Translations under genes and position numbers: made by a program
Notes under the pieces: model-generated
The model's database searches: none
What the model saw: only the letters and a program-made list of their open reading frames with translations
Told to the model about the DNA's origin: nothing
Shown: in pieces, positions 1 through 8,409 of the stretch
Layout: every line of letters begins with the position of its first letter
Position numbering within the stretch: the stretch's first letter is position 1
Origin: Mycolicibacterium sp. YH-1
GTDB lineage: Bacteria > Actinomycetota > Actinomycetes > Mycobacteriales > Mycobacteriaceae
Reading direction: 5' to 3'
NCBI RefSeq assembly: GCF_022557175.1
Contig: NZ_CP092915.1
Coordinates: 1,674,001 to 1,738,000, forward strand
Length of the DNA: 64,000 nt

Positions 1-1198
1 GGGCAGCCTCGTCCTCGACCTGCTGACCGAATACGCCGTCGTCAAAGACGGCGGACGTGCTCGAGAGGTCAAGTGCCACCACCGTTTCCGGGGCCACATC
101 TGAGATCATCGGTTCGCCCGTGACGATCTCGGGCGGACCGCCCAGGCCGATGGCGGCGCGGATCACGCCGGTCATCACCTCGATCGGCAGGGATGTGGCC
201 TGGGTGAACATGCGCGTCTCGGCGGCGGCTTGCTCGGTGAGGTAGGTGTTGTCCGGTTCCAGTTCGGCCTGCTGTGCGCCGCTGACGATCAGCACCGCGC
301 TACGCAGGACCAGCAGGGGCCACAGCGCATCTGCCTCGGCGGGCGACAACGGCCGGATTGCATGGAATGCCCTGACGCCCGGCAGTATCGACGTCGGTGA
401 TGTGCCCGGGTGGCCCAGCACGGATGACAGCGTCACAGCGAGTTCGCTCACCGCCCAGGTGTGCGACAGATCGCCGAAGTCGATGACACCGTCCGGGCGT
501 GCGGCACCGACGTCCTGTGCCATCACGATGTTGGCGTCGGTGAGGTCGAGGTGGACAGCCTGGCGCGGGAGGTCATCGGCAAGGGCGGCGACTCGCTCCC
601 ATGCGTCGGCCGCGGCCGCACACAGACGCTCGCGCAGCGCAGGATCGGCCACGTGGCGGGCCAGCGCGGTCACGACGGCGTTGCCGTACCGCAGGTCCCA
701 CTGCAGGGCCCGGTCGAGGCCGGGATGGGTGAAACCGGACAGGGATCGGCTGACTCGGCCGGCGACCTCGCCCATGCCCGCGATAACGGTGGGCGAGAGG
801 TATCCCGCGGCGACGAGGGTGCCGCCGGCAAGGAATGGCAGCAGACGCACGTGCGCGTCGCCGTCGAGCAGACCGGTCACCGTCGTGTACACGGCGCCGG
901 CCTGATTCGGCAGGGGGGCCGCGACCCGCAGCGTGGGCTCGGTGACGGCGATCAACCGGGCCGCCTCGTCCTGGGCTTCGAGTTCGACGGCGCTGAACGC
1001 CGGGTTCGCGATCTTCAGTACGCCCCCAGGAGCGTCATCGTCGAGCCAGACCAGGAAGTTCTTGTCCTGTTGGCTGCCAAGTGATTCCACGTGGGCACTC
1101 AGCCCGTAGTGATCGGACAGCAGCGCCTGCGCCGCAGCCTCGCTGACCTGCGGGGCAGGCAGCTCAGGCTGCTCGAGGAAGTTGAAGCCGGTGGTCAC
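1..1198 (-). CDS. APH-type kinase domain protein (aminotransferase-III fusion family), 3' end outside window
   Basis: Reads leftward off the window; 399 codons are visible. The GTG start overlaps the TGA of the upstream hydrolase gene (GTGA), so the two are translationally coupled. Near the N-terminus is a GSQQDKNFLV segment, typical of the aminoglycoside-phosphotransferase-like domain found in front of class III aminotransferases. Further in, HLDLTDAN (about 528-555) is the kinase catalytic loop (H-x-D-x4-N) and VIDFGDL (about 466-490) is the metal-binding DFG-like motif. After about 330 residues the sequence leaves the kinase fold and continues open to the edge, as expected for the three-part fusion (kinase, central domain, PLP aminotransferase), but the aminotransferase part cannot be seen. 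A stand-alone phosphotransferase is the alternative. Substrate unknown; relatives act on small amino compounds. Confidence 0.7.
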   Translation of the reverse strand, partial: MTTGFNFLEQPELPAPQVSEAAAQALLSDHYGLSAHVESLGSQQDKNFLVWLDDDAPGGVLKIANPAFSAVELEAQDEAARLIAVTEPTLRVAAPLPNQAGAVYTTVTGLLDGDAHVRLLPFLAGGTLVAAGYLSPTVIAGMGEVAGRVSRSLSGFTHPGLDRALQWDLRYGNAVVTALARHVADPALRERLCAAAADAWERVAALADDLPRQAVHLDLTDANIVMAQDVGAARPDGVIDFGDLSHTWAVSELAVTLSSVLGHPGTSPTSILPGVRAFHAIRPLSPAEADALWPLLVLRSAVLIVSGAQQAELEPDNTYLTEQAAAETRMFTQATSLPIEVMTGVIRAAIGLGGPPEIVTGEPMISDVAPETVVALDLSSTSAVFDDGVFGQQVEDEAA

Positions 1199-2049
1199 GG
1201 ATTGACGAATTGGACGACGGCGTCGGTGAATGCGTCGTTGTCATCCCCGGCGGCGGTGTGGCCGGCGTCGGACAACTCGACGAGCTCCGCGCGCGGCACC
1301 TTGGCCAGGAAGTCCTGCACGCCCTTGGTGCTGACGACATCCGAGAGCTTGCCCCGGATCAGGAGGATCGGGATCTCCAGGTTGATTGCGGCCTGCTCGA
1401 GCTTCTCGACGCGGACGAACGGATCGTCCTCCGGTTTGGTCAGGAACGCCGGATCCCAGTGCCAGTACCAGCGGCCGTCACGCTCGCGCAGATTCTTCTT
1501 CAGGCCCTCAACGCTGCGCGGTTTGGTGCGGTGCGGAAGGTAGGCGGCGACGGCGTCGGCGGCCTCCTCGAGGGTGTCGAAACCGTCCAGGCCGCTGGCC
1601 ATGAAGTCACGGATGCGCGCGCTGCCGCCCTTCTCGAACCGCGGTACGACGTCGACAAGGACGAGCTTGGTCACCAACTCGGGCCCGGCCTCGTGCGCGG
1701 CGGCGATCCCCGTCATTCCGCCCATGCTGGCGCCGATCAGCACGACCGGCCGCCCGATCTGGTACAGCACCTGCAGGGTGTCGTCGCACAGCGCCTCGAC
1801 CGCGTACGTCGCGGTGGGCGAGCGGTCGCTGTCGCCGTGGCCCCGACTGTCGAGGGCGATCACGTGAAAGCCGGCATCGGCGAGGATCTGGCCCGTGTTC
1901 TTCCATGAGTGCCGGTTCTGGCCGCCGCCGTGCAGCATGAGGATCGTCGGGTGCTCACCTGGTGTTTCCCGGTTCCACTCGTCGGCAACCAGGGACAGGT
2001 CGTCGACGCCACGAAACGTCACCGTCTGCGGTGCACTCGAAATGGTCAC
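1195..2049 (-). CDS. alpha/beta hydrolase
   Basis: 284 residues, cytosolic alpha/beta-hydrolase fold. An oxyanion HGGG segment lies at 40-43, the nucleophile elbow GASMG at 106-110 (Ser108), a likely acid Asp near 238 and the catalytic His in GHTAAGDD near 264. The length and lack of a signal peptide fit soluble esterase or C-C hydrolase-type members. ATG start at 2049. Its stop overlaps the start of the kinase-like gene downstream, suggesting a two-gene operon transcribed leftward. The substrate cannot be deduced from sequence. Confidence 0.85.
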   Translation of the reverse strand: MTISSAPQTVTFRGVDDLSLVADEWNRETPGEHPTILMLHGGGQNRHSWKNTGQILADAGFHVIALDSRGHGDSDRSPTATYAVEALCDDTLQVLYQIGRPVVLIGASMGGMTGIAAAHEAGPELVTKLVLVDVVPRFEKGGSARIRDFMASGLDGFDTLEEAADAVAAYLPHRTKPRSVEGLKKNLRERDGRWYWHWDPAFLTKPEDDPFVRVEKLEQAAINLEIPILLIRGKLSDVVSTKGVQDFLAKVPRAELVELSDAGHTAAGDDNDAFTDAVVQFVNP

Positions 2050-2171
2050 GGAATTCCTCTCGGCCGACCCCGGACCTCACGTTACCCAGCGGCTTCACCG
2101 CCAACTCCGCTGCCCCGGCCTGCGTTGAGCGCTGCGCGATGAATCCTGGGGACACGGTGAGTCCACACCAC

Positions 2172-2645
2172 ATGCCAACAATCACGCCATCGCTCTGGTT
2201 CAACGACAACCTCGAGGAGGCCGCGGAGTTCTACACCTCGGTCTTCCCCAACTCATCGATCGAGGGATTCACCCGCTACACCGACGCGGGTCCCGGAAAG
2301 CCCGGTGAGGTCGTCTACGGCACGTTCGTGCTCGACGGCCATCGGTTCCTCGGCATCAACGGTGGGCCGCTGTTCCCCTTCACCGAGGCCGTGTCATTCG
2401 AGATTCTCTGCGCCGACCAGGAAGAAGTGGACTACTACTGGTTCACGCTGCTCGAGGGTGGGCAGGAATCGCAATGCGGCTGGCTCAAGGACCGATACGG
2501 ACTGAGCTGGCAGATCACGCCCAAGCGGTTGTACGAACTGATCGAGGATCCCGACCCCGCCCGTGCCGCCGCGGCGACCACCGCGATGCTGGGAATGCGG
2601 CGGATCGTGATTGCTGATCTCGACGCGGCAGTCGATGGTGCGTGA
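2172..2645 (+). CDS. VOC/PhnB-like protein (3-demethylubiquinone methyltransferase-like fold)
   Basis: 157 residues from ATG 2172. The start MPTITPSLWFND followed by EEAAEFYTSVFPNS is the usual beginning of the PhnB-like vicinal-oxygen-chelate family, and CGWLKDRYGLSWQITP near 105-120 is its conserved C-terminal stretch. Family members are small metal-dependent or metal-less beta-alpha-beta-beta-beta proteins, usually dimers; most have no known substrate despite the historical methyltransferase label. An in-frame ATG at 2139 would add 11 residues with no family similarity, so 2172 is preferred. Divergent from the hydrolase at 2049. Confidence 0.8.
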   Translation: MPTITPSLWFNDNLEEAAEFYTSVFPNSSIEGFTRYTDAGPGKPGEVVYGTFVLDGHRFLGINGGPLFPFTEAVSFEILCADQEEVDYYWFTLLEGGQESQCGWLKDRYGLSWQITPKRLYELIEDPDPARAAAATTAMLGMRRIVIADLDAAVDGA

Positions 2646-2721
2646 TCGGCGCGACGTGCGCGTTGTCGGCGCTTTGCTGATGCCGACCCCGTGCGGACAG
2701 CCGTATGGGCGGGACCGCGAC

Positions 2722-2748
2722 CGTTCAGTCAACGGCGTTCAGTCAACG
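2722..2748. repeat. 13-bp direct repeat upstream of the mce operon
   Basis: The 13-mer CGTTCAGTCAACG occurs at 2722-2734 and again at 2736-2748, one base apart (14-bp period). It lies about 130 bp before the first reading frame of the mce operon in otherwise gene-free DNA. The spacing suggests two regulator half-sites on nearly the same helix face, but this is inference. Confidence 0.5.
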
Positions 2749-2790
2749 AATGGTGGGCTGGATAGGCCGGGGAGTCCGGCCGTTGGTCCC

Positions 2791-2807
2791 CGAAATCGGT
2801 GATTTCG
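2791..2807. repeat. short palindrome related to the 16.5-kb palindrome
   Basis: CGAAATC-GGT-GATTTCG is a perfect 7-bp inverted repeat with a 3-base centre. The surrounding bases (2790-2812) match the centre of the palindrome at 16513-16535 at 20 of 23 positions, so it is probably a member of a dispersed intergenic repeat class. It lies 146 bp after the VOC gene and about 73 bp before the mce leader. Confidence 0.5.
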
Positions 2808-2879
2808 CGATTCGGACGAGTTCCCGATGTCACACTCACCTCCTACGAGCGTGTAATACGTCGGAGGGAACAACGACCC

Positions 2880-2915
2880 ATGACGGAGAGGTGCAGGCGG
2901 GGAAGGGCCGACTAG
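2880..2915 (+). CDS. possible 11-codon leader peptide of the mce operon
   Basis: ATG at 2880 follows a good ribosome-binding site (GGAGGG, 2863-2868) and encodes MTERCRRGRAD. Its TAG stop (2913-2915) overlaps the GTG (2915) proposed as the start of the first permease gene. A TAATAC -10-like hexamer lies at 2854-2859. The arrangement looks like a translated leader coupled to the operon. The peptide is Arg-rich with one Cys. It is too short for coding statistics, so the call rests on ribosome-binding site and overlap only. Confidence 0.35.
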   Translation: MTERCRRGRAD

Positions 2916-3682
2916 TGGTGGCCTCCAACGTCATTGCCAAGCCGGTGCGTGCCTTCGGCGGGTTCTACTCCATGGCGCTCGATACGTTCGTGGCAATGTT
3001 CAAGCCGCCCTTCGCGTGGCGTGAATTCATCGCTCAGTCGTGGTTCGTCGCGCGGGTGTCGATTGTGCCCACACTGTTGTTGACCATTCCGTACACGGTG
3101 TTGCTGACCTTCATCACGACCATCCTGCTGGGCGAGCTCGGTGCCGCGGACTTCTCCGGTACGGGAGCCGCTCTCGGCACGGTGCGGCAAATCGGGCCCA
3201 TCGTGACCGTGTTGGTGGTCGCCGGAGCGGGCGCCACGGCCATGTGCGCCGATCTGGGCGCGCGGACGATTCGTGAGGAGCTCGATGCGCTACGGGTGAT
3301 GGGTATCAATCCCATTCAGGCGCTCGTGGTGCCCCGGGTGTTGGCCGCCACCATTGTGTCGCTGGCGCTGTCTGCCACCGTGATTATCGTCGGCCTCTCA
3401 GGCGCCTACGTCTTCGTCGTCTACCTCCAGAACGTCTCGCCTGGCGCCTTCGCCGCAGGCCTGACCACGATCATCGGCGCCCCCGACGTGACCATCGCGC
3501 TGGTGAAAGCGGCGTTGTTCGGGCTCTCGGCCGGTCTGATCGCCTGCTACAAGGGGATTTCCGTGCGTGGGGGTCCGGCCGGTGTCGGTAACGCGGTGAA
3601 CGAGACCGTGGTGTTCACCTTCATGGCGCTGTTCGCCATCAACATCGTCGCAACCGCCGTAGCGATCAAGATCACGCTATGA
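2915..3682 (+). CDS. yrbEA: YrbE-type MCE permease subunit A (MlaE family)
   Basis: 255 residues from GTG 2915. This is the inner-membrane permease that pairs with YrbEB to form the channel of an Mce lipid importer powered by the MceG ATPase, which is encoded elsewhere. Conserved features include FxxREF near the N-terminus, a hydrophobic core with about five or six membrane segments, the cytoplasmic coupling helix GARTIREEL-DALRVMGI and the C-terminal RGGPAGVGNAVNETVV signature. The open frame extends upstream to 2705, but that part has no family similarity; GTG 2915 (or 2918) has GGGGAAGGG upstream and gives the usual family length. The stop overlaps the ATG of the next gene (ATGA). Confidence 0.92.
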   Translation: MVASNVIAKPVRAFGGFYSMALDTFVAMFKPPFAWREFIAQSWFVARVSIVPTLLLTIPYTVLLTFITTILLGELGAADFSGTGAALGTVRQIGPIVTVLVVAGAGATAMCADLGARTIREELDALRVMGINPIQALVVPRVLAATIVSLALSATVIIVGLSGAYVFVVYLQNVSPGAFAAGLTTIIGAPDVTIALVKAALFGLSAGLIACYKGISVRGGPAGVGNAVNETVVFTFMALFAINIVATAVAIKITL

Positions 3683-4533
3683 CGATCTCGAGGCCTCACT
3701 CCCAGTTCCCCTGGCTGAAAGCCCGGTTCCGCACCGCGGCCAACTCCTGGAACCTCATCGGAACGCAAACCAAGTTCTACGGCCGCACCCTTCGCTCCAT
3801 GCATTACGTGTTGATCCATTACCGGGTCGAGTTGATTCGGATCATCGCTCAGATGGGCCTTGGGGCGGGGGCGCTCATCATCATCGGCGGCACGGTCGCG
3901 ATCGTCGGCTTCTTGACCGTGACCACGGGCGCACTCGTGGCGGTGCAGGGCTACAGCGACTTCTCTGAACTCGGCGTGGAGGCCCTGACGGGATTCGTAT
4001 CGGCCTACTTCAACGTGCGCCTGATCGCACCGGCCACCACCGCCATCGCGCTGTCCGCCACCATCGGCGCCGGAGCCACCGCACAACTCGGCGCCATGCG
4101 GATCAACGAGGAGATCGACGCACTCGAGGTCATGGGTATCCGCAGCGTCGCGTTCCTCGCCTCCAGCCGGGTGATCGCGGGCTTCCTCGTGGTGATCCCG
4201 CTGTACTGCGTGGGTGTGCTGATGGCGTTCTGGGCGGCGCGGTTCGGCACCACCGTCATCTACGGTCAATCGACGGGTGTTTACGACCACTACTTCAAGA
4301 CGTTCCTCAACCCCACCGACCTGATGTGGTCATTCGGCCAATGCATCGCCCTGTCGGTGGTGATCATGCTCGTGCACACCTACTACGGTTTCACCGCACG
4401 AGGTGGGCCGGCGGGGGTAGGGGAGGCTGTCGGGCGTGCGGTGCGCACCTCGCTGATCGTCTCGGCGTTCGTCCTGGTGATGCTCTCGCTTGCTGTCTAC
4501 GGTGCATCCGGCAACTTCAACCTGGCCGGGTGA
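3679..4533 (+). CDS. yrbEB: YrbE-type MCE permease subunit B (MlaE family)
   Basis: 284 residues. Second permease of the Mce transporter, forming a heterodimer with the product of the preceding gene. The coupling region MRINEEIDALEVMGI and the signature RGGPAGVGEAVGRAV near the C-terminus are those of the B subunit. Several long hydrophobic segments span the inner membrane. The ATG overlaps the preceding TGA, and MceA follows two bases after the stop, so equimolar coupled synthesis is expected. Confidence 0.92.
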   Translation: MTISRPHSQFPWLKARFRTAANSWNLIGTQTKFYGRTLRSMHYVLIHYRVELIRIIAQMGLGAGALIIIGGTVAIVGFLTVTTGALVAVQGYSDFSELGVEALTGFVSAYFNVRLIAPATTAIALSATIGAGATAQLGAMRINEEIDALEVMGIRSVAFLASSRVIAGFLVVIPLYCVGVLMAFWAARFGTTVIYGQSTGVYDHYFKTFLNPTDLMWSFGQCIALSVVIMLVHTYYGFTARGGPAGVGEAVGRAVRTSLIVSAFVLVMLSLAVYGASGNFNLAG

Positions 4534-4535
4534 CC

Positions 4536-5987
4536 ATGGATCAACACGACGACGGCCTGCACCCCGCGTGGTGGACGTTGATCCTCGTGGTCCTGCTAGG
4601 CGTCGCCTTCTGGCTGACGTATTCGTTGTTCCTCGGCACCTTCAAGGCGACCGAGACTGTCACGCTGACCTCCGATCGGTCAGGACTGGTGATGGAGACC
4701 AACGCCAGGGTCAAATTGCGCGGCGTCCAGGTCGGGCGGGTCGCCTCCATCCAGGGCGGCAGCGAGCCGGTGGCGCTGAAACTGGAGATCGACAAGGACA
4801 AGATCAAGTACATCCCGGCGAATGTCGAGGCTCAGATCCGGGCCACCACGGTTTTCGGCGCCAAGTTCGTCGATCTCGTCTACCCCAGCGACCCCAGCCC
4901 GCAGCGGCTGGCGCCCGGACAGGTGATCGAGTCACGCAACGTCACCGTCGAGGCCAACACGGTGTTCCAGAACGTGGTCGCAGTACTCGAGAAGATCGAC
5001 GCGGCCAAGCTCAACAGCACGCTGTCAGCGCTCGCCGACGGTGTCCGCGGTCAGGGCGAGCGGATCGGTCAGGCGACCACTGACGCGAACACGGTTCTGC
5101 TCGAACTGAATCCGCGCTATGAGACGATCACCGCCGATCTGCGAGCGCTGAGAGACTTCAACGACACATTCGGCGTTGCGGCGCAGAACATCCTGTCCAC
5201 ACTCGACGCGCTCAGCACAACCAGCACCACCATCACCAGCGGTGCCCAGCAGCTGGATGCATTGCTGCTGGCCACCATTGGGCTCTCCAACAGTGGTATC
5301 AGCCTGCTTGCGCCGAACCAGGCCAACCTGATCAGGGCCATCAATGTGCTCGAGCCGACGACGAACCTGCTGTACAAGTACAGCCCGGAGTACACCTGCC
5401 TGCTGGTGGGCGCGAAGACCCTGCTGGACACGGGTGGCTATGAAGCGCCCGGCGGAAACGGGCGAACACTGGTGCTGGACGTCGGGCTGGCGCTCGGGGA
5501 CGACCCGTACCACTACCCGAACAACCTGCCGGTCATCGGCGCCAAGGGCGGGCCGGGCGGCAAACCGGGGTGCGGTTCGCTGCCCGATGTCGCGCAGAAC
5601 TGGCCGGTGCGAAATCTCGTCACGAACACCGGATTTGGCACGGGCATGGACTGGCGGCCCAATCCCGGCATCGGCTTCCCGGCCTGGGCCAATTACTTCC
5701 CGACCACCCGAGGAGTGCCCGAGCCGCCCAGTATCCGCAACCTCTTCGGCGGTCCTGCACCAGGGCCGATCCCGTATCCGGGGGCTCCGGCGTACGGCGC
5801 GGACCTGTACGCGCCGGACGGCACTCCACTGTGGCCGGGGCTGCCTCCCGCGCCGCCCCCGATGGCGCCGAAGGATCCCGGCCCGAGGCCGGGTACCGAG
5901 CCGTTCATCGTGCACTCACCCGCGGAGATGCAGCCGACCCCACTACCGCCGATCCCATTGCCTCATGAGGCCGTGCCGAGCCCATGA
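4536..5987 (+). CDS. mceA: MCE family protein, MceA position
   Basis: 483 residues from ATG 4536. Single N-terminal membrane helix (about residues 13-33), then the MCE/MlaD domain (about 38-120) containing LRGVQVGRV, then a long helical region rich in Asn/Ala/Ser and a Pro/Gly-rich C-terminal tail from about residue 370. Six different Mce subunits (A-F) assemble into a periplasm-spanning lipid conduit. The open frame starts earlier (4326) but overlaps the previous gene; ATG 4536, two bases after its stop, begins just before the membrane helix. The C-terminal tail is longer than in many MceA proteins. Confidence 0.9.
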   Translation: MDQHDDGLHPAWWTLILVVLLGVAFWLTYSLFLGTFKATETVTLTSDRSGLVMETNARVKLRGVQVGRVASIQGGSEPVALKLEIDKDKIKYIPANVEAQIRATTVFGAKFVDLVYPSDPSPQRLAPGQVIESRNVTVEANTVFQNVVAVLEKIDAAKLNSTLSALADGVRGQGERIGQATTDANTVLLELNPRYETITADLRALRDFNDTFGVAAQNILSTLDALSTTSTTITSGAQQLDALLLATIGLSNSGISLLAPNQANLIRAINVLEPTTNLLYKYSPEYTCLLVGAKTLLDTGGYEAPGGNGRTLVLDVGLALGDDPYHYPNNLPVIGAKGGPGGKPGCGSLPDVAQNWPVRNLVTNTGFGTGMDWRPNPGIGFPAWANYFPTTRGVPEPPSIRNLFGGPAPGPIPYPGAPAYGADLYAPDGTPLWPGLPPAPPPMAPKDPGPRPGTEPFIVHSPAEMQPTPLPPIPLPHEAVPSP

Positions 5988-6022
5988 CCGACACCGAGAG
6001 AGACCACGAGAGGTAACCCGCC

Positions 6023-7063
6023 ATGCCAGGCTTGACCACCCGGATTCGCCACGACGCGTGGCGTCTTGCCGTGTTCTTGGTGGTCTGCCTACTCGGCGTG
6101 TTCGGACTGTTCGCGGTCTTCGGGGAGTTGCGTTTCGGGGAAGAAACCAAGACCTACACAGCCGAGTTCGCCAACGTGACCGGGTTGGAGAACGGTGACT
6201 TCGTCCGCATCGCCGGTGTGGAGGTGGGCAAAGTCGAAAAGGTTGAGATTCAACCCGACACGACGGCACTGGTCATGTTCACCGCAGATCAGTCGGTGGT
6301 GCTGACCGAGGGCAGCAGAGCCGTCATTCGTTACGACGACCTGATCGGCGGCCGCTACCTGGCCCTGCAGGAAGGTGCCGGCGGGACCGCGACGCTCAAG
6401 CCGGGAGACACGATTCCCCTCGCCCGCACCTCGCCGGCACTGGACCTCGATGCCCTGATCGGTGGTTTTCGGCCGCTGTTCAAGGCGCTGGATCCCGATC
6501 AGGTAAATGCGTTGTCGGGTCAGCTGATTCAGGCCCTGCAGGGTCAGGGTGCGACGATCAACTCATTCCTCGCCCAGACCGCGGCGCTGACGACGACCCT
6601 GGCCGACAGGGACCAATTGATCGGCGATGTGATCACCAACCTCAATGTCGTTCTGGGATCACTTGGTGATCAAAGCGACCAGTTCGCCAAGGCCGTCGAC
6701 GCGCTCTCCGAACTGGTGAAGGGTCTCAAGGATCGCAGGGTGGACATCGCCAACGGGGTGGCCTACACCAACGCCGCTGCCGCCAGCATCACGGACCTCT
6801 TGGCGCAGGCCCGTCCCCCCTTTGCGAAGACGATCCACGAGACTGACCGCGCTGCGGGAATCGTGGTGGCCGATCATGATTACTTCGACAACCTGCTGAA
6901 CACCCTGCCGGACGCGTATCAGGCGCTGAGCCGGCAGGGCATCTATGGCGACTTCTTCAGCTTCTACCTGTGCGACATCGTGCTGAAGCTCAACGGCAAG
7001 GGTGGCCAGCCGGTGTACGTCAAGGTCGCCGGCCAGTCCACCGGGAGGTGCGCGCCACGGTGA
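6023..7063 (+). CDS. mceB: MCE family protein, MceB position
   Basis: 346 residues. N-terminal membrane helix (about 13-33), MCE domain (about 38-120) with VTGLENGDFVRIAGVEVGKV and YDDLIGGRYL, both characteristic of MceB proteins, then an alpha-helical periplasmic region ending with two late Cys residues. A ribosome-binding site (GAGAGG, 6008-6013) stands nine bases before the ATG. This is the only junction among the YrbE and Mce genes that is not immediate: 35 bp separate it from mceA, occupied by a mini reading frame (5984-6016). Confidence 0.9.
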   Translation: MPGLTTRIRHDAWRLAVFLVVCLLGVFGLFAVFGELRFGEETKTYTAEFANVTGLENGDFVRIAGVEVGKVEKVEIQPDTTALVMFTADQSVVLTEGSRAVIRYDDLIGGRYLALQEGAGGTATLKPGDTIPLARTSPALDLDALIGGFRPLFKALDPDQVNALSGQLIQALQGQGATINSFLAQTAALTTTLADRDQLIGDVITNLNVVLGSLGDQSDQFAKAVDALSELVKGLKDRRVDIANGVAYTNAAAASITDLLAQARPPFAKTIHETDRAAGIVVADHDYFDNLLNTLPDAYQALSRQGIYGDFFSFYLCDIVLKLNGKGGQPVYVKVAGQSTGRCAPR

Positions 7064-8409
7064 AGTCCTTCAGTGAACGGAATCAGCTCGTCATCGGCGT
7101 CGTCGGACTGGCGTTGACGATCGGCATCGTGCTGGGGTCCTTGAACTACGACAGGCTGCCGTTTCTTCAGGGCAAGGAGTACTCGGCCCACTTCGCTGAG
7201 GCGGGTGGTCTGACGACCGGTGAGGCGGTACAGGTTTCGGGCTTCAAGGTGGGTGAGGTCAAGTCGATCGAGTTGGACGGACCGATGGCGCTGGTGAAGT
7301 TCACCGTCGCCAAGAACATCCGGCTCGGGGATCGCACCGAGGCGGCGATCAAGTCCAGGGGGCTGTTGGGCACCAAGGTTCTCGAGGTGACCTCCCGCGG
7401 AGAGGGGCAACAGCAGGGCACGATTCCCGTCGAGCGCACCAGGTCGCCGTATCAACTGCCCGATGCGCTGGGCGAGCTGGCGGTGACGATCAGCGGCCTG
7501 AACACCAATCAGCTGTCGGATTCGCTGAGGGTGTTGGCGGAGACCTTCGCCGACACCCCGCCGGAGCTGCGTATCGCGGTCGAGGGAGTGGCACGGTTCT
7601 CCGAGACGCTGAACGAGCGCGATGCGCGGCTGCGAGGTCTGCTGGTCGACGCCAACAGGGCCACCACGGTGCTGGCCGAGCGAAGCAACCAGGTGGTGAG
7701 CCTTATCGCCAACACCGACGCGCTGCTGAGTGAGCTGGAAAGCCAAAGCGCCGCACTGGATCAGATCTCCGGCAACATCTCGGCGCTCAGCAATCAACTG
7801 TTGGGCTTTATCGCCGAGAACCGTGACACCATGAAACCTGCCCTGGACAAGCTCAACGGCGTGCTGACGATCGTCGACAACCGCAAGGAACGCTTGCAGA
7901 GATCGATCAAACTGCTCGGCCAGTACTCGATGTCGTTGGGCGAATCGGTGGCATCGGGGCCGTTCTTCAAGACCTACGTCGCCAACCTCCTGCCGGGCCA
8001 ATTCCTGCAGCCGTTCATCGACGCCGCGTTCTCCGACCTCGGTCTCGACCCCAACGTCCGCCTGCCATCGGAACTCACCGATCCACAGATTGGCCAGCCG
8101 GGGACCCCGGCACTGCCGGTGCCCTATCCGCGCACCGGCCAGGGTGGCGAACCGCGCTTGAACCTGCCGGACGCGATCACCGGCAACCCAGGCGATCCGG
8201 GCTGCGGTCCACCCGGCCTGCCGCTGCCCGGCCCCACCGGCTGCTATCCCTACCGCGAGCCCCCACCCGCCCCGCCGCCCGGTGGACCGCCACCCGGGCC
8301 TCCCGCCGAGGCCCCACCCGGACTGGCATCCACACCCGAACCGACGCCGAAGCCCGTTTTCGTGCCCGCGCCGGGTGAGGTGCCGCCTCCCGCGGAGGCC
8401 GGCCAATGA
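7060..8409 (+). CDS. mceC: MCE family protein, MceC position
   Basis: 449 residues from GTG 7060, which overlaps the TGA of mceB (GTGA). Membrane helix at about 10-28, MCE domain (about 35-115) with VSGFKVGEVKSIEL, a coiled-coil-like helical section to about 330 and a Pro-rich tail (PPAPPPGGPPPGPP) of about 100 residues, typical of MceC/MceD proteins. An upstream in-frame extension (to 6970) lies inside mceB and lacks family similarity. Confidence 0.9.
   Translation: MKSFSERNQLVIGVVGLALTIGIVLGSLNYDRLPFLQGKEYSAHFAEAGGLTTGEAVQVSGFKVGEVKSIELDGPMALVKFTVAKNIRLGDRTEAAIKSRGLLGTKVLEVTSRGEGQQQGTIPVERTRSPYQLPDALGELAVTISGLNTNQLSDSLRVLAETFADTPPELRIAVEGVARFSETLNERDARLRGLLVDANRATTVLAERSNQVVSLIANTDALLSELESQSAALDQISGNISALSNQLLGFIAENRDTMKPALDKLNGVLTIVDNRKERLQRSIKLLGQYSMSLGESVASGPFFKTYVANLLPGQFLQPFIDAAFSDLGLDPNVRLPSELTDPQIGQPGTPALPVPYPRTGQGGEPRLNLPDAITGNPGDPGCGPPGLPLPGPTGCYPYREPPPAPPPGGPPPGPPAEAPPGLASTPEPTPKPVFVPAPGEVPPPAEAGQ

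Noticed and set aside
246..1084. Long rightward open frames opposite the kinase-like gene
   Set aside because: The minus strand has a coupled start and recognisable kinase motifs through the whole stretch; the rightward frames are GC-rich antisense shadows.
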